Positions 54,076-63,791 are shown, numbered from the stretch's first letter. The stretch is DNA of 64,000 bases from Nostoc sp. XA010 (GCF_020829625.1 NZ_JAIVFX010000002.1:513162-577161); one strand, 5' to 3'. Numbers and translations are program-made. Notes: generated by a model from the letters alone, not told the origin.

Positions 54076-55227
54076 TTATTTTAAGACACCAAAACAGCGT
54101 GGATCTTGCAATGTCGCTTTTTCCGGTTCCCGTGGAAACCAAGCTGCTGTGCGTTTACAAAGCTCAACCAGCATCAACATTACAGGCACTTCAATTAAAA
54201 CCCCTACCACTGTAGCCAGTGCTGCACCTGAATTTAACCCAAATAGCATCACAGCAGTGGCAATAGCAACTTCAAAATGATTGCTTGCTCCAATTAATGC
54301 TGCGGGTGCGGCATCTTCGTAGGTTAAGTTTAACTTCAATGCTGCTACATAACTAATCAAGAAAATAAAATTAGTTTGGATAAACAGTGGTACGGCAATT
54401 AACAAGATATGCAAGGGATTTTTAACAATTAATTCGCCCTTGAATGCAAATAGTAGTACCAAAGTTAGCAATAGAGCAGTAATTGAAACTGGAGTCAGAT
54501 ACTTTAAAAACCGTCTTTCAAACCACTCTGTACCTTTGTATTTAAAAATCCAGTAACGGCTGTACATTCCCGCCACTAGGGGAAACCCAACATAAATTAC
54601 TACTGACAAAACAATAGTTTGCCAAGGTACGGTTAAATCATTCGCCGCTAATAACCATCTACCCAATGGTGCGTATAAGAACAGCATCGCCAGAGAATTT
54701 ACTGCCACCATTATTAAGGTATGTCCCTGGTTGCCGTAGGAAAGATATCCCCACAACAGTACCATTGCTGTACAAGGAGCAATTCCTAGTAAGATGGTAC
54801 CAGCAATATAAGAATTTGCCAGTGCTACTTCACTACCACCAATGATCTCAGTTCCGGTAATCAAAGGACGAAATAACCATCCTAAGAAGAATTGAGCAAA
54901 TATTACCATCGTGAATGGTTTAATCAACCAGTTCACTACCAAGGTGAGAATAACTGGTTTTGGGGCGCGGATAGCATTTGCTGCTTGTGTGAAGTCAATT
55001 TTCACCATGATTGGATACATCATGAAAAACAAACATACTGCGATGGGAATAGACACTTGATACACACTCATTGCATCAAGAGCTACCGCTATCCCTGGAA
55101 ACAATCTACCTAGTGCAATTCCAACAAAGATACACAAAAATACCCAAACGGTGAGATATTTTTCAAAAAAACTTAGATTGCTTCCTGCTTGTATCCGGGC
55201 TGTACTACCTTGTGAATTCTGACTCAT
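54076..55227 (-). CDS. acr3: Acr3-type arsenite efflux permease
   Basis: An inner-membrane pump that exports arsenite. Ten membrane segments are recognisable across 383 residues. The family Cys-containing motif [20 protein letters not shown] and the later [19 protein letters not shown], with the conserved Glu, are intact. It lies 29 bp after the pstS remnant and before arsC, in the middle of the operon. Named acr3 and not arsB because the motifs are of the Acr3 family. Confidence 0.93.
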   Translation of the reverse strand: MSQNSQGSTARIQAGSNLSFFEKYLTVWVFLCIFVGIALGRLFPGIAVALDAMSVYQVSIPIAVCLFFMMYPIMVKIDFTQAANAIRAPKPVILTLVVNWLIKPFTMVIFAQFFLGWLFRPLITGTEIIGGSEVALANSYIAGTILLGIAPCTAMVLLWGYLSYGNQGHTLIMVAVNSLAMLFLYAPLGRWLLAANDLTVPWQTIVLSVVIYVGFPLVAGMYSRYWIFKYKGTEWFERRFLKYLTPVSITALLLTLVLLFAFKGELIVKNPLHILLIAVPLFIQTNFIFLISYVAALKLNLTYEDAAPAALIGASNHFEVAIATAVMLFGLNSGAALATVVGVLIEVPVMLMLVELCKRTAAWFPREPEKATLQDPRCFGVLK

Positions 55228-55256
55228 TGGAATAAACCTAAAAATAAAAGAAATCG

Positions 55257-56037
55257 CTAAAATTTGCCTTCTTTCCGTAACAACTCCCCAATTGTTAGGT
55301 TCATCTCTGCTTTGCCTTCAAATACTGTTCCCACTTTGCCTTGATACAAGTGAACGTAATTGAGCTGTTGGCTTTCATTTGGTAAAGGTATATAGCCCAC
55401 AGCATTTGCTATTGTTGGTGCTTTATCAATGTAAAATTCGACAAATTTGTTTACTAATCCCTTGTTTTGGTTATCCCGAAAATTAACATAGATAAACAAA
55501 GGTCGAGCAAGGGGCTGATACTGAACTTTCTCTACAGTTTGACGTGATGGCAGTACTGCACCTTTACCGTTGTTAATTGCCAGGGCTTTTAACTTATCTT
55601 GGTGTTTTTAGTAATAGGCGTAGCCAAAGTAACCCAAAGCATTTGGAAGCAATGGGAAACTCCATATACGCCACACCATTTTGTTTGCAAGTTTCCATCT
55701 CTGCCTTCAAAATCGGTCGGGAAGCGTTGCTAATATCGGTTTCTCCGGCACAGAATTTTTCAAATCCGCCAGTAGTACTAGAAATGTTAACTGCAACCTG
55801 CACCCGATTCTTTGGGTCAGCTTGATAGTCTTTAGCTATTGCCTGTGTAATGGGATAGACCGTGCTGGAACCATCAATTTTTGTTGTTGCAACCTTACCA
55901 GAATCTCTTACCTCAGTTACAGAAGGTGACTCCTGAGTTTGAGTAGATGTGTTGGATGCTGCTGTACAACTGTTTGTCAAAGCGAACATTCTGAGTGCAA
56001 GAGCCAATTTCTTTGCTGTTGTGTTCATTGACCCCAC
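55257..56037 (-). pseudogene. PstS-type periplasmic phosphate-binding protein, broken
   Basis: The N-terminal part (56037-55594) carries a signal-like lead and the phosphate-binding motif [11 protein letters not shown], followed by [19 protein letters not shown]. The chain then jumps from MEFPIA to [11 protein letters not shown], losing the roughly 100 residues normally between them. The joint is out of frame, and a TAA stops the downstream part. The remainder continues as [15 protein letters not shown] and LARPLFIYVNFRDN, then to the C-terminus at 55257. So an internal deletion, a frameshift and a stop all occur. The same reading frame cannot make a working protein. Normal PstS is about 350 residues. 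Confidence 0.88.
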
Positions 56038-56072
56038 CCCTGTGAGTTATATCAAGAGTATATCTCTATCAT

Positions 56073-56141
56073 TTCAAAAAAAATTGATTTGTCAATCCGT
56101 AGATAACTATAAGTAAACAAAACATTACAAAAAAAATTGAT
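56073..56141. promoter_or_regulatory. Paired ArsR-type operator sites before the ars operon
   Basis: TTCAA-N6-TTGAT at 56073-56088 and TACAA-N6-TTGAT at 56126-56141, both with six A in the middle. They lie between arsR and the pstS remnant, just upstream of the leftward resistance genes. They fit the CAA-N6-TTG inverted pattern reported for cyanobacterial ArsR. Confidence 0.6.
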
Positions 56142-56147
56142 GAATTT

Positions 56148-56474
56148 TTAAGTCTCGCAGGGGGGACGAATCGGTAATATTGGGCTAAAGCGGCGGAATT
56201 CTGCTAGATACTGTTCTAGGACAACAAATTGCGGCAGATTGAGGCTGTAGTAAATCCAGCGCCCTTCTTGACGAGCGCGAACTAAACCAGCTTCTTTCAG
56301 GGTTTTGAGGTGAAAAGATAATTTAGATTGAGTGGTTCCCAGGTAGTCGCACAGGTCACACACGCATAGTTCTTGAGAGCGCAGAAGTTCTAATACCTTA
56401 ATCCGTAGGGGGTCAGACAGGGCATGAAAGCCAGCAGCGATCGTATCAGGAGTGAAGGTGCTATTAAAAGCCAT
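56148..56474 (-). CDS. arsR: ArsR-family repressor
   Basis: Winged-helix repressor that leaves DNA when arsenite binds. The metal motif reads ELCVCDLCDYLG with two cysteines, then the recognition helix TQSKLSFHLKTLKEAGLV and the wing RQEGRWIYYSLN. I take the ATG ending at 56474 as start, not the TTG at 56477. Another operator-like site (ATCAA-N6-TTGAA, 56473-56488) overlaps this start, which suggests self-repression. 108 residues. Confidence 0.92.
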   Translation of the reverse strand: MAFNSTFTPDTIAAGFHALSDPLRIKVLELLRSQELCVCDLCDYLGTTQSKLSFHLKTLKEAGLVRARQEGRWIYYSLNLPQFVVLEQYLAEFRRFSPILPIRPPCET

Positions 56475-56488
56475 CAACTTTTATTGAA
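56473..56488. promoter_or_regulatory. Third ArsR-type operator, at the arsR start
   Basis: ATCAA-CTTTTA-TTGAA has the same spacing as the two sites at 56073 and 56126, with nine of ten positions fitting ATCAA-N6-TTGAT. Confidence 0.5.
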
Positions 56489-56573
56489 GTGTTCCTTTAT
56501 GGTAAAGTCTAAATGATGGGTTAACAATCTCTCTGTTCTTCCTCTTATTTTGGCTAAGGTATTGTTGAGGAGA

Positions 56574-57557
56574 TTATATTGAACTAGCAATCTCCCTAGC
56601 AGCTTCTCGCAGCCGCTCCACATCGCGCATCGGTGGTGCACCAAAGAGCCGCTTGTACTCTCGGTTGAAGTGCGAGGCATCGTCGTACCCCACTCGGTAG
56701 GCAGCACTGCTAGCGTCAAGGTTTTCCCCCAGCATCAGACGGCGAGCCTCCTGAAGCCGCAGTTGCTTCTGGAACTGCAAGGGACTCATTGCCGTGACAG
56801 ACTTAAAGTGATGGTGAAAGCCCGAAACACTCATTCCCATCTCTCGTGCGATGCTTTCAATCTTGATCGGCTCGTTAAAGTCTTTACGAAGTCGCTCGAC
56901 GGCTCTGGCGATGTGGTAGGTGTAGCCACCCAGAACTGCAATATGACGGAGCCGATTACCTTGCTCTCCCATCAGGAGTCGGTAAATGATTTCTCGCTTA
57001 ATCAGTGGTGCGAGAACATGAGCTTCCGCAGGGGAATCTAGAAGCCTGACGAGCCGTACTACAGCATCCAATAGATTTGCATTCAATGGACTTACGTCAA
57101 TCGCTTTCACATCAGCACGGCTGCGTGATGAGGGATACCCTGCCTCGACCATCACTGAGCCAACGAGGGTGGGATCGAGATCGAGGCGGAGGCTAAGGTA
57201 AGGTTGCGCCTTTGACGCTTCCAGAATTTGGCTGATAATTGGCAGTTCGACCGTAGCCAGCAGATAATGCATTGGGTCGTACTGATAGCGATCGCTACCC
57301 AAAAGAACTTCTTTGCTGCCCTGAGCGATCGCACAAAATGCAGGGACAGAGACACTATGAACGCATTCCGAAGGCGAAGAGGAGCGGTTGAAGTGCAAAC
57401 CTTTGAGCGGCTCAATCGTCCCATCATGACGAATAGCCTGTGCAATCCGCTCTTTCAGTTCGTCTCTGTTGGCTTGCGCTCTGTCTGCCTCGCGCTTTGC
57501 CTGCGGGTCGTTCATTAAATAGATATCGGACTTTTCACTCGTTTTCGCAGCGTTCAT
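56574..57557 (-). CDS. AraC-family regulator (YqhC-like)
   Basis: Two domains: an N-terminal cupin-like AraC_N sensor (residues about 45-185) and a C-terminal double-HTH domain ending near 320 (IKIESIAREMGMSVSGFHHHFKSVTAMSPLQFQKQLRL and AAYRVGYDDASHFNREYKRLFG). The start is set at ATG 57557 because the upstream TTG is weak. Such regulators control an adjacent aldo/keto reductase in enterobacteria, and the reductase at 58634 would be a natural target. Between them lie about 1.1 kb with gene debris. Confidence 0.9.
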   Translation of the reverse strand: MNAAKTSEKSDIYLMNDPQAKREADRAQANRDELKERIAQAIRHDGTIEPLKGLHFNRSSSPSECVHSVSVPAFCAIAQGSKEVLLGSDRYQYDPMHYLLATVELPIISQILEASKAQPYLSLRLDLDPTLVGSVMVEAGYPSSRSRADVKAIDVSPLNANLLDAVVRLVRLLDSPAEAHVLAPLIKREIIYRLLMGEQGNRLRHIAVLGGYTYHIARAVERLRKDFNEPIKIESIAREMGMSVSGFHHHFKSVTAMSPLQFQKQLRLQEARRLMLGENLDASSAAYRVGYDDASHFNREYKRLFGAPPMRDVERLREAAREIASSI

Positions 57558-57859
57558 TTCTAAGTTTGCAGGATTGTACAACGATCTTAGACGATCGTTT
57601 TATTGCTTGTCCTCCAAAATGCCTAAGATGAAGCTAAAGCAATAAAAAACGATTCCGGCTTCTTGCAAGCGTCTGGATTTTTATTCAAGATAAAACTCAG
57701 TTTTGATAGGGCAAGAGACTCGCCTACTGACAACCAAAATGGCATCAAGGCTAACCTTGCTTCTGAAAAAATCCATCCCTATCGATAGAGAAGCGATAAT
57801 TGCTCAATCTTTACGATTGGGACAGCCACCAAAATGGCATCAAGTGAAGGAATTAAGAA
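57558..57859. other. Intergenic region with a 16-bp direct repeat
   Basis: CCAAAATGGCATCAAG occurs twice, at 57734-57749 and 57829-57844, 95 bp apart. ACGATC...ACGATCGT words lie near 57582-57599. No gene is recognised here. Confidence 0.5.
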
Positions 57860-58081
57860 ATGGACATCAAAAGAAGTGGCTCACAGCCTTCCGCCAAAGG
57901 ATCGGCTGAGTATTTTACCGGCACTGTCCGCATTGACCCCGTGTTCGAGGCGCACGATCCAGCACGCACACTTGGTAAGCCCGAGGAGATCGCTGCGGCG
58001 GTCCTTTGGCTGTGTTCGGACGCGGCTGCCTTCGTCGTTGGGCACGCTATGGTCATCGACGGCGGCCAAACAGTGCAGTAA
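57860..58081 (+). pseudogene. Chimera: cupin N-terminus joined to SDR C-terminus
   Basis: An in-frame 73-codon ORF begins like a cupin-domain protein ([14 protein letters not shown], then [11 protein letters not shown]) and, after about residue 36, becomes the last segment of a short-chain dehydrogenase ([20 protein letters not shown], then VDGGQTV-like GGQTVQ). Each half is only a fragment of a normal protein. It has a ribosome site (AAGGA) and may be transcribed, but the product is not expected to be an enzyme. Confidence 0.8.
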
Positions 58082-58139
58082 CGCTCAGAGCAGTTGCCTT
58101 GACCACCTTCACCACCAACGGCAATGACTCATATTGCCA

Positions 58140-58218
58140 CTCAGGCTACGATGGCCTGCTCAAGTCCGATGTGAAGTACCGCTTTGTGATTGATATGGCA
58201 TCCCTGAAATCTGAATAA
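58140..58218 (+). pseudogene. C-terminal fragment of a zinc alcohol dehydrogenase
   Basis: The frame reads GYDGLLKSDVKYRFVIDMAS, then a stop. This is the characteristic tail of NAD(P)-dependent alcohol dehydrogenases. Nothing of the remaining 300-plus residues precedes it. Confidence 0.7.
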
Positions 58219-58244
58219 CCGAGCGGAATCTCGAAGGAGTACCA

Positions 58245-58274
58245 ATGCAAAAGCGCAAACTTGACAACAGCAAC
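58245..58274 (+). pseudogene. N-terminal fragment of a second aldo/keto reductase
   Basis: An ATG with AAGGAG opens MQKRKLDNSN, nearly identical to the start of the intact reductase at 58634 ([10 protein letters not shown]), then the frame runs into unrelated sequence. It seems a first copy of the reductase was removed, leaving its start. Confidence 0.75.
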
Positions 58275-58308
58275 GACTGCTGGCAGACGAGGTGAGTGTG
58301 GATACGCC

Positions 58309-58572
58309 ATGTGGCGGTACGCGGCTCGTGGGTATCGGTTGCTCGACACCCAGCTTACGGCGAAAAAGGTACGGCAGATCGAACGGCAGTTCCTTGTCGG
58401 GCCGATCGTTTATGCGATCGCCACCGTAGTCGCGCTGGTCGTGCCCTGGCTGGCGGTGCTGCTCTTCATTCTCCTCAACCTCTTCTATCTCTGGCCTCGC
58501 TGGGGTCACGGGAACGCCCCGTCCCACATCAGCGACCCCACGATGAGCAGCGATCGCAGCGAAGGCGACTGA
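58309..58572 (+). pseudogene. C-terminal fragment of a TMEM175-type (DUF1211) channel
   Basis: The frame reads MWRYAARGYRLLDTQL, then PIVYAIATVVALVVPWLAVLL, a hydrophobic segment and a soluble tail. This fits the C-terminal end of TMEM175-like potassium channels. The earlier membrane segments are absent. Confidence 0.65.
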
Positions 58573-58624
58573 CAAAGACCGGATCGATGGACGGCGAAAA
58601 ATTTCAGTTCCACATTAATAATGA

Positions 58625-59641
<1,017 letters not shown>

Positions 59642-60088
59642 GCGGCAAAAAATGTGTTCTCTGGTTCAATTGCCGCATCGTTGTAGCGTCTCTAAGAGTT
59701 GCTATGCCGTACCACTTGCCTACGGCACGCTCCGCGAACGTGGAAGCAAGCTACGCGCAGGGTCTCCAAGAATTGGCTTTACGCTGCGCTATCTGCCTCC
59801 TGCCTTCTCTTGTAAGTCTAACTTTCACCGAAATAGCCCAATCATTACACCGATTTCGTGGCTTGAGAATGTCACCCAAGAGGCAGTTCTTGGAAGGGAG
59901 CTAAAAGCTTGGGGGAGCAAGTCCTTCCAAGAAATGCGTGGAGCAAAGCGCAACACGGGTACGTTCGCGGAGGTCTCCTAGAGTTGCCCCGTCCTTCTTT
60001 GTCCGCTTGAACTGGCGCGGAGTACAAGCTCCGTCTCAGTTTTTCCCCCTGCCCCCCGCTCCCTGCCCCCTTGCCTCTTTTGACAGGT
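59642..60088. repeat. Intergenic region of GC-rich repeat words
   Basis: The 447 bp contain GC-rich dispersed words (cctacggcacgctccgcg, gcaagctacgcgc, gtacgttcgcgg) like those elsewhere in the window. It ends in a C-rich heptamer tract at 60043-60073. No gene. Confidence 0.6.
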
Positions 60089-60799
60089 TTATAGTCGATT
60101 CTTAGTTGGAATCACAATCATCGAGAAATAGGGTACTTTATCTGGATCAACTTCATCTAGAGGTATGATGCGTTGCTGTGATGTTGATGCCCGCTCAATA
60201 TATCTTGCCCGTGATGCTAGCCCTAATTTATGCAGGATATCTCGTACTTTGGTAAAGTGGCGACCTAGCTTCATAATTGCTGCTGCGTCGGTCATCAACA
60301 GATGTGTAGTCAGTTCTTCTGCTGGCAATGGCGCGGGTAAGACTGTGAGGATATCGGTGTAGTAGGTGAAAGGTACACCCAAGGCTACCGGACAAGCCAT
60401 CAGCGAAGAAACTCCGGGGACAACTTCTGTTTCATACTGGTCACATAACCGCGTGAACAGGTACATGAACGAACCATAGAAAAATGGATCGCCCTCACAC
60501 AGCACTACGACATCTCGACCGGCTGCTAAATGGTCGGCGATTGGTTCAATTTCTTTATCATAAATGGACTTTGCCTTTTCTGGTTCCAAAGCGCGGGGGA
60601 GATGAAATAATACCTCGATTTGATTCCCAGGTAGATATTGCGCGACGATCGCTCTAGCAATACTTTCTTTATCTGTGGCTGATTGATAGGCTACCACAGG
60701 AGCCGCACGTAATAACCGCAGTGCTTTCAGAGTCAATAGTTCGGGATCGCCTGGGCCGACACCAATTCCATAAAGACGACCTTTGGTTTCCATATTCAT
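60089..60799 (-). CDS. cobI: Precorrin-2 C20-methyltransferase
   Basis: Adds a methyl group at C-20 of precorrin-2 in cobalamin synthesis, using SAM. Typical start: RLYGIGVGPGDPELLTLKAL, then VVVLCEGDPFFYGSFMYL and VVPGVSSLMACPV. 236 residues. GGAGGAAGA precedes the ATG. It overlaps cobH by four bases, so the two are coupled. Confidence 0.95.
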   Translation of the reverse strand: MNMETKGRLYGIGVGPGDPELLTLKALRLLRAAPVVAYQSATDKESIARAIVAQYLPGNQIEVLFHLPRALEPEKAKSIYDKEIEPIADHLAAGRDVVVLCEGDPFFYGSFMYLFTRLCDQYETEVVPGVSSLMACPVALGVPFTYYTDILTVLPAPLPAEELTTHLLMTDAAAIMKLGRHFTKVRDILHKLGLASRARYIERASTSQQRIIPLDEVDPDKVPYFSMIVIPTKNRL

Positions 60800-61422
60800 T
60801 CTTCCTCCGTTGCCAGGGCGTTAACTGCTGCGGCTGCGATCGCACTTCCACCGCGCCGACCATGTAAGGTTAAAAATGGCACATTTCTACTATCTGTTGC
60901 CAGTGCTGCTTTCGATTCGGCTGCACCGACAAACCCCACTGGGAAGCCTAAGATAATTGCAGGTTTCGGCGCTCCTTCATCAAGCATTTCTAATAGCCGG
61001 AATAGTGCTGTGGGCGCATTGCCAATTGCAATCACCGATCCTTCGAGGTGCGATCGCCATAATTCTAAAGCTGCTGCCGACCTTGTAGTACCCAGACGCT
61101 GGGCAGTTTCTGGCACTTCCGGCTCGTTGAGGGTACAGATAACTTGATTATTTGCAGACAACCGCCGCCTGGTAACGCCATCAGCAACCATCCGGCAATC
61201 GCATAGAATTGGCGCTCCTGCTGCCAGTGCTGCCCTTGCAGATTGTACTGCTGTTGGTGAATATCCCAAGTCAGTGACAATATCCGTCATTCCACAGGCA
61301 TGAATGAGACGTACAGCAACTTTTGCTACATCTGGCGGCAGCACATCTAGGTTCGCTTCTGACCGGATGATTGCAAAAGAATTGCGGTAAATTTCGTTAG
61401 CATCTCGGATATAGTCGGGCAT
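60796..61422 (-). CDS. cobH: Precorrin-8X methylmutase
   Basis: Moves a methyl group from C-11 to C-12 of the corrin ring to give hydrogenobyrinate. The catalytic His is in LIHACGMTDIV, and the FPVGFVGAAESK and GRRGGSAIAAAAVNAL motifs are intact. 208 residues. It lies 48 bp after cobG and overlaps cobI, so all three genes are one leftward operon under the riboswitch. Confidence 0.95.
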   Translation of the reverse strand: MPDYIRDANEIYRNSFAIIRSEANLDVLPPDVAKVAVRLIHACGMTDIVTDLGYSPTAVQSARAALAAGAPILCDCRMVADGVTRRRLSANNQVICTLNEPEVPETAQRLGTTRSAAALELWRSHLEGSVIAIGNAPTALFRLLEMLDEGAPKPAIILGFPVGFVGAAESKAALATDSRNVPFLTLHGRRGGSAIAAAAVNALATEEE

Positions 61423-61470
61423 TCGATTTGGGATTTTAGATTTTAGATTGACTGATGAAAATCGAAAGGT

Positions 61471-63021
61471 TCAGATTGCCGACTTCTCTAAAAAGTTGGG
61501 AATCTTGTTGTTTACAAATGATTTAGGAATAATATTAAATAACTGGTGTAATTGGGCGATCGCATATCGATTAGCAAATTTCCCAAAAGACTCATCAGAA
61601 TTTAGGCGTTGAATTTTATATACATATAGCATCCGCTCTATTAATGCCAGTAGTTCGGCAAAAGTTACATTTTGATATAGTTCACGTCCGAATTTCTCCT
61701 TGCTGTCACCAACATAAACGTGATAGCCTTCCACAGTTCCATTGTCAGCCTCAATGCTGACACCAAGCAGAGTAATGTCACTCTTGCTATGCTGGGCGCA
61801 GGATTTTTCGCAGCCGCTAAAGTGGATATTAACTGGGCAATCCAAAGTAACGCGAGTTTCAAGATACTCTGCTAATGCTAATGCATGACTTTTGGTGTCC
61901 GTGGCAGAAGAGGCGCAACCTTTTTTTCCAGAACAGGCAACTAATGCACTCTTGATGTTGCTTGCTGAGGCATCTAATCCTAAGAAAGCAATTTCTCGCT
62001 GGACATCAGCAACCCATTGCTGAGGAATATCTGTTAAGAGCAGATTTTGCCAGGGGGTTAATCGAAAAGCGCCGCTACCATATTTGGCTGCTAAATCTGC
62101 CAAACCCTGCATTTGGCTACTCTCCAGCCGCCCAAGGGGTAATACGACACCAAGGTAAAATAAGCCTTTCTGACGTTGGGGATGGATGCCAATATGCTGA
62201 TATTTCCCTTCTTCTTGCAAAAGAGTAGAGAATTCCTCCCCCTTCCCTATTAGGGAAGGGGGTTGGGGGGTTAGGTCTTTTATTGTTTCACTGCATAAAA
62301 GAGAAAAAGGTAGACGCTGCTGAACTTCCTGGAGATAATTTTCACAACCCAAAGTATTTAATAATTCTAAGAGACGTAGCCGACGCTTACCTGTAGTATT
62401 ACTATGAGCTAGATAGACCTCTGTCAAAGCTGCCAAGACGGGCAAACATTTTTCTGGTGGTAACAAAATTCCCATATCACTGGGCGGTTGACCCTTTGCG
62501 CCGACACTGAGATGGAGTCGGAAATAAACATTACCGTCAACTAAGACAGCAGCGAATAGGATATCATTCAAGCGATCGCACACCCGAATTATCCCACCAC
62601 CATCAAAGCAAACACTAAATTTTGCCGACAGTCCCGAAAGCGCCGGATGTGCAGCAATATAATTATCCCAATCTTGGACAAAAGGGCGGGTGTCGATTAA
62701 TTCTAGCGGATCGATACCAGCAGTTGGGCTGGTCATAATATTACGGATGTGGTCTACAACGGGATTGCGAGAGCCCAATCCTATATCCTGTAGATGTTTC
62801 AGAACCTCAGCATTTATCCCCGTGCGAATTTCACGGACTTGTAGATTAGCTCGATTAGTCACATCTACATAGCGGCCACCGTGCTGTTCTGCTATATCTG
62901 CGATCGCACGGCACTGCTGACTACTAATAATTCCACCTGGTATTCTAATGCGAGATAATATACCATCGGCGGCGGGTGTAGCATAAAACAAGCCAGGACA
63001 AGTGGCAAATTCAGAAATCAA
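61471..63021 (-). CDS. cobG: Precorrin-3B synthase
   Basis: An Fe-S and siroheme-type oxygenase that makes precorrin-3B in aerobic cobalamin synthesis. Cysteines for the cluster are visible in CSGKKGCASS and HFSGCEKSCAQHS. I start it at TTG 63021, eight bases after GGGGAAGGAG, since the longer frame upstream is made of the riboswitch; ATG at 63081 and 63096 are less likely alternatives. 516 residues, longer than average because of a palindromic repeat insertion around residues 250-265 (LTPQPPSLIGKGEEF). Confidence 0.9.
   Translation of the reverse strand: MISEFATCPGLFYATPAADGILSRIRIPGGIISSQQCRAIADIAEQHGGRYVDVTNRANLQVREIRTGINAEVLKHLQDIGLGSRNPVVDHIRNIMTSPTAGIDPLELIDTRPFVQDWDNYIAAHPALSGLSAKFSVCFDGGGIIRVCDRLNDILFAAVLVDGNVYFRLHLSVGAKGQPPSDMGILLPPEKCLPVLAALTEVYLAHSNTTGKRRLRLLELLNTLGCENYLQEVQQRLPFSLLCSETIKDLTPQPPSLIGKGEEFSTLLQEEGKYQHIGIHPQRQKGLFYLGVVLPLGRLESSQMQGLADLAAKYGSGAFRLTPWQNLLLTDIPQQWVADVQREIAFLGLDASASNIKSALVACSGKKGCASSATDTKSHALALAEYLETRVTLDCPVNIHFSGCEKSCAQHSKSDITLLGVSIEADNGTVEGYHVYVGDSKEKFGRELYQNVTFAELLALIERMLYVYKIQRLNSDESFGKFANRYAIAQLHQLFNIIPKSFVNNKIPNFLEKSAI
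62238..62262. repeat. Palindromic repeat read in frame inside cobG
   Basis: Arms CCCCCTTCCCTA and TAGGGAAGGGGG surround one T. It codes, on the minus strand, PSLIGKGE within cobG. Its core TCCCTATTAGGGA is the same as that of the CRISPR repeat hairpin. Confidence 0.75.
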
Positions 63022-63090
63022 ACTTGGAACTCCTTCCCCGTGCAACGCAGGGAGTAGACGGTGAGTGTGTCTTGAGGACATCTTGAGAGT

Positions 63091-63200
63091 TGGCATTCTG
63101 ACTTGGGTGATCCCATCACAGCTGCGGCACAGTCCCGGAATTTCACCGGAGTTTCCCAACTCCAAGCTTTAGTAATTTAGCACGAGAACGGAGTCAGAAT
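63091..63200 (-). ncRNA. Cobalamin riboswitch
   Basis: On the minus strand the conserved blocks are in order: ATTCTGACT (P1), GGAGTTGGGAAACTCC, GGTGAAATTCCGGGACTG, GCCGCAGCTGTGATGGGATC and AAGTCAGAATGCC (B12 box, which pairs with P1). It lies in front of cobG, with P1 at 63191-63200 and 63095-63103. It would repress the cob operon when adenosylcobalamin is plentiful. Confidence 0.93.
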
Positions 63201-63300
63201 ATTTAATGCTTCATATTTTGAATCAACTTATCCGCGCCTCAAGACGTGAGTTCAACAACTCACTTATGTAGTAACCGGCCAATTAGTTTAATAAAAAACT

Positions 63301-63340
63301 TCTCCCTGGTTTTACTATGCAAAACCGTCTCTTTCCGAGT
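63301..63340. repeat. Dispersed repeat, family E, copy 2
   Basis: CTCCCTGGTTTTACTATGC plus AAAACCGTCTCTTTCCGAG matches, in the other orientation, the repeat at 33606-33666. It lies between the photolyase-like gene and the riboswitch. Confidence 0.6.
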
Positions 63341-63773
63341 TTGAGGGGGACAAATTTGAACGAAAAACATAATTTTGAGCGACTTTCCAATAACGCGAGA
63401 ACCGCTTGAGGTCAATATAGCCATCATAGTCAAAAAATGGTTCTACTTCTAGCACTTCCACTGCTATAGAACCCTCCATTTGATTGCAGATATCATTAAA
63501 TCGGGGACTGGGACTGTTAGCTGTGATAACTAAATTTGCATCATGTTCTTGAGCAAAAGCTAAAATTTCTTGTGCCACATCGCCACGACGGATAACAACG
63601 GGTAACTCCAGCAAGCATTCGTAGATAAAAGCGATGCGTTTGAGACTTAGTTGCCATTCCTTTATCAAAGCCTCGTCCCAAACCCAGATAGCAGGCGCAT
63701 CGGGATATTTTTGTAGTACAGGGTTGTATGGACTGAGGCAATCTCCATGTATCCAAACAATTGGTTTAGTCAT
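63315..63773 (-). CDS. Photolyase N-domain-like protein, 152 residues
   Basis: The protein resembles only the alpha/beta N-terminal domain of DNA photolyases and cryptochromes: PIVWIHGDCLSPYNP, AIWVWDEALIKEWQLSLKRI, VIRRGDVAQEILAFAQEH and ANLVITANSPSPRF. The FAD-binding helical domain is absent, so it is not a repair enzyme by itself. Similar short proteins are known in cyanobacteria without a role. It lies 18 bp after the stop of the interrupted gene, in the same orientation. Confidence 0.72.
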   Translation of the reverse strand: MTKPIVWIHGDCLSPYNPVLQKYPDAPAIWVWDEALIKEWQLSLKRIAFIYECLLELPVVIRRGDVAQEILAFAQEHDANLVITANSPSPRFNDICNQMEGSIAVEVLEVEPFFDYDGYIDLKRFSRYWKVAQNYVFRSNLSPSNSERDGFA

Positions 63774-63791
63774 CTTTTTTGGTCTTTTACC

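Noticed and set aside
56474..56719. Minus-strand 81-codon ORF near arsR
   Set aside because: It overlaps the AraC gene in another frame and has no coding signal of its own.
57703..57909. 68-codon ORF before the cupin chimera
   Set aside because: It crosses both direct repeats and runs into the chimera in another frame; no family recognised.
63022..63165. N-terminal extension of CobG from TTG 63165
   Set aside because: The sequence is the cobalamin riboswitch and its downstream leader, not protein.
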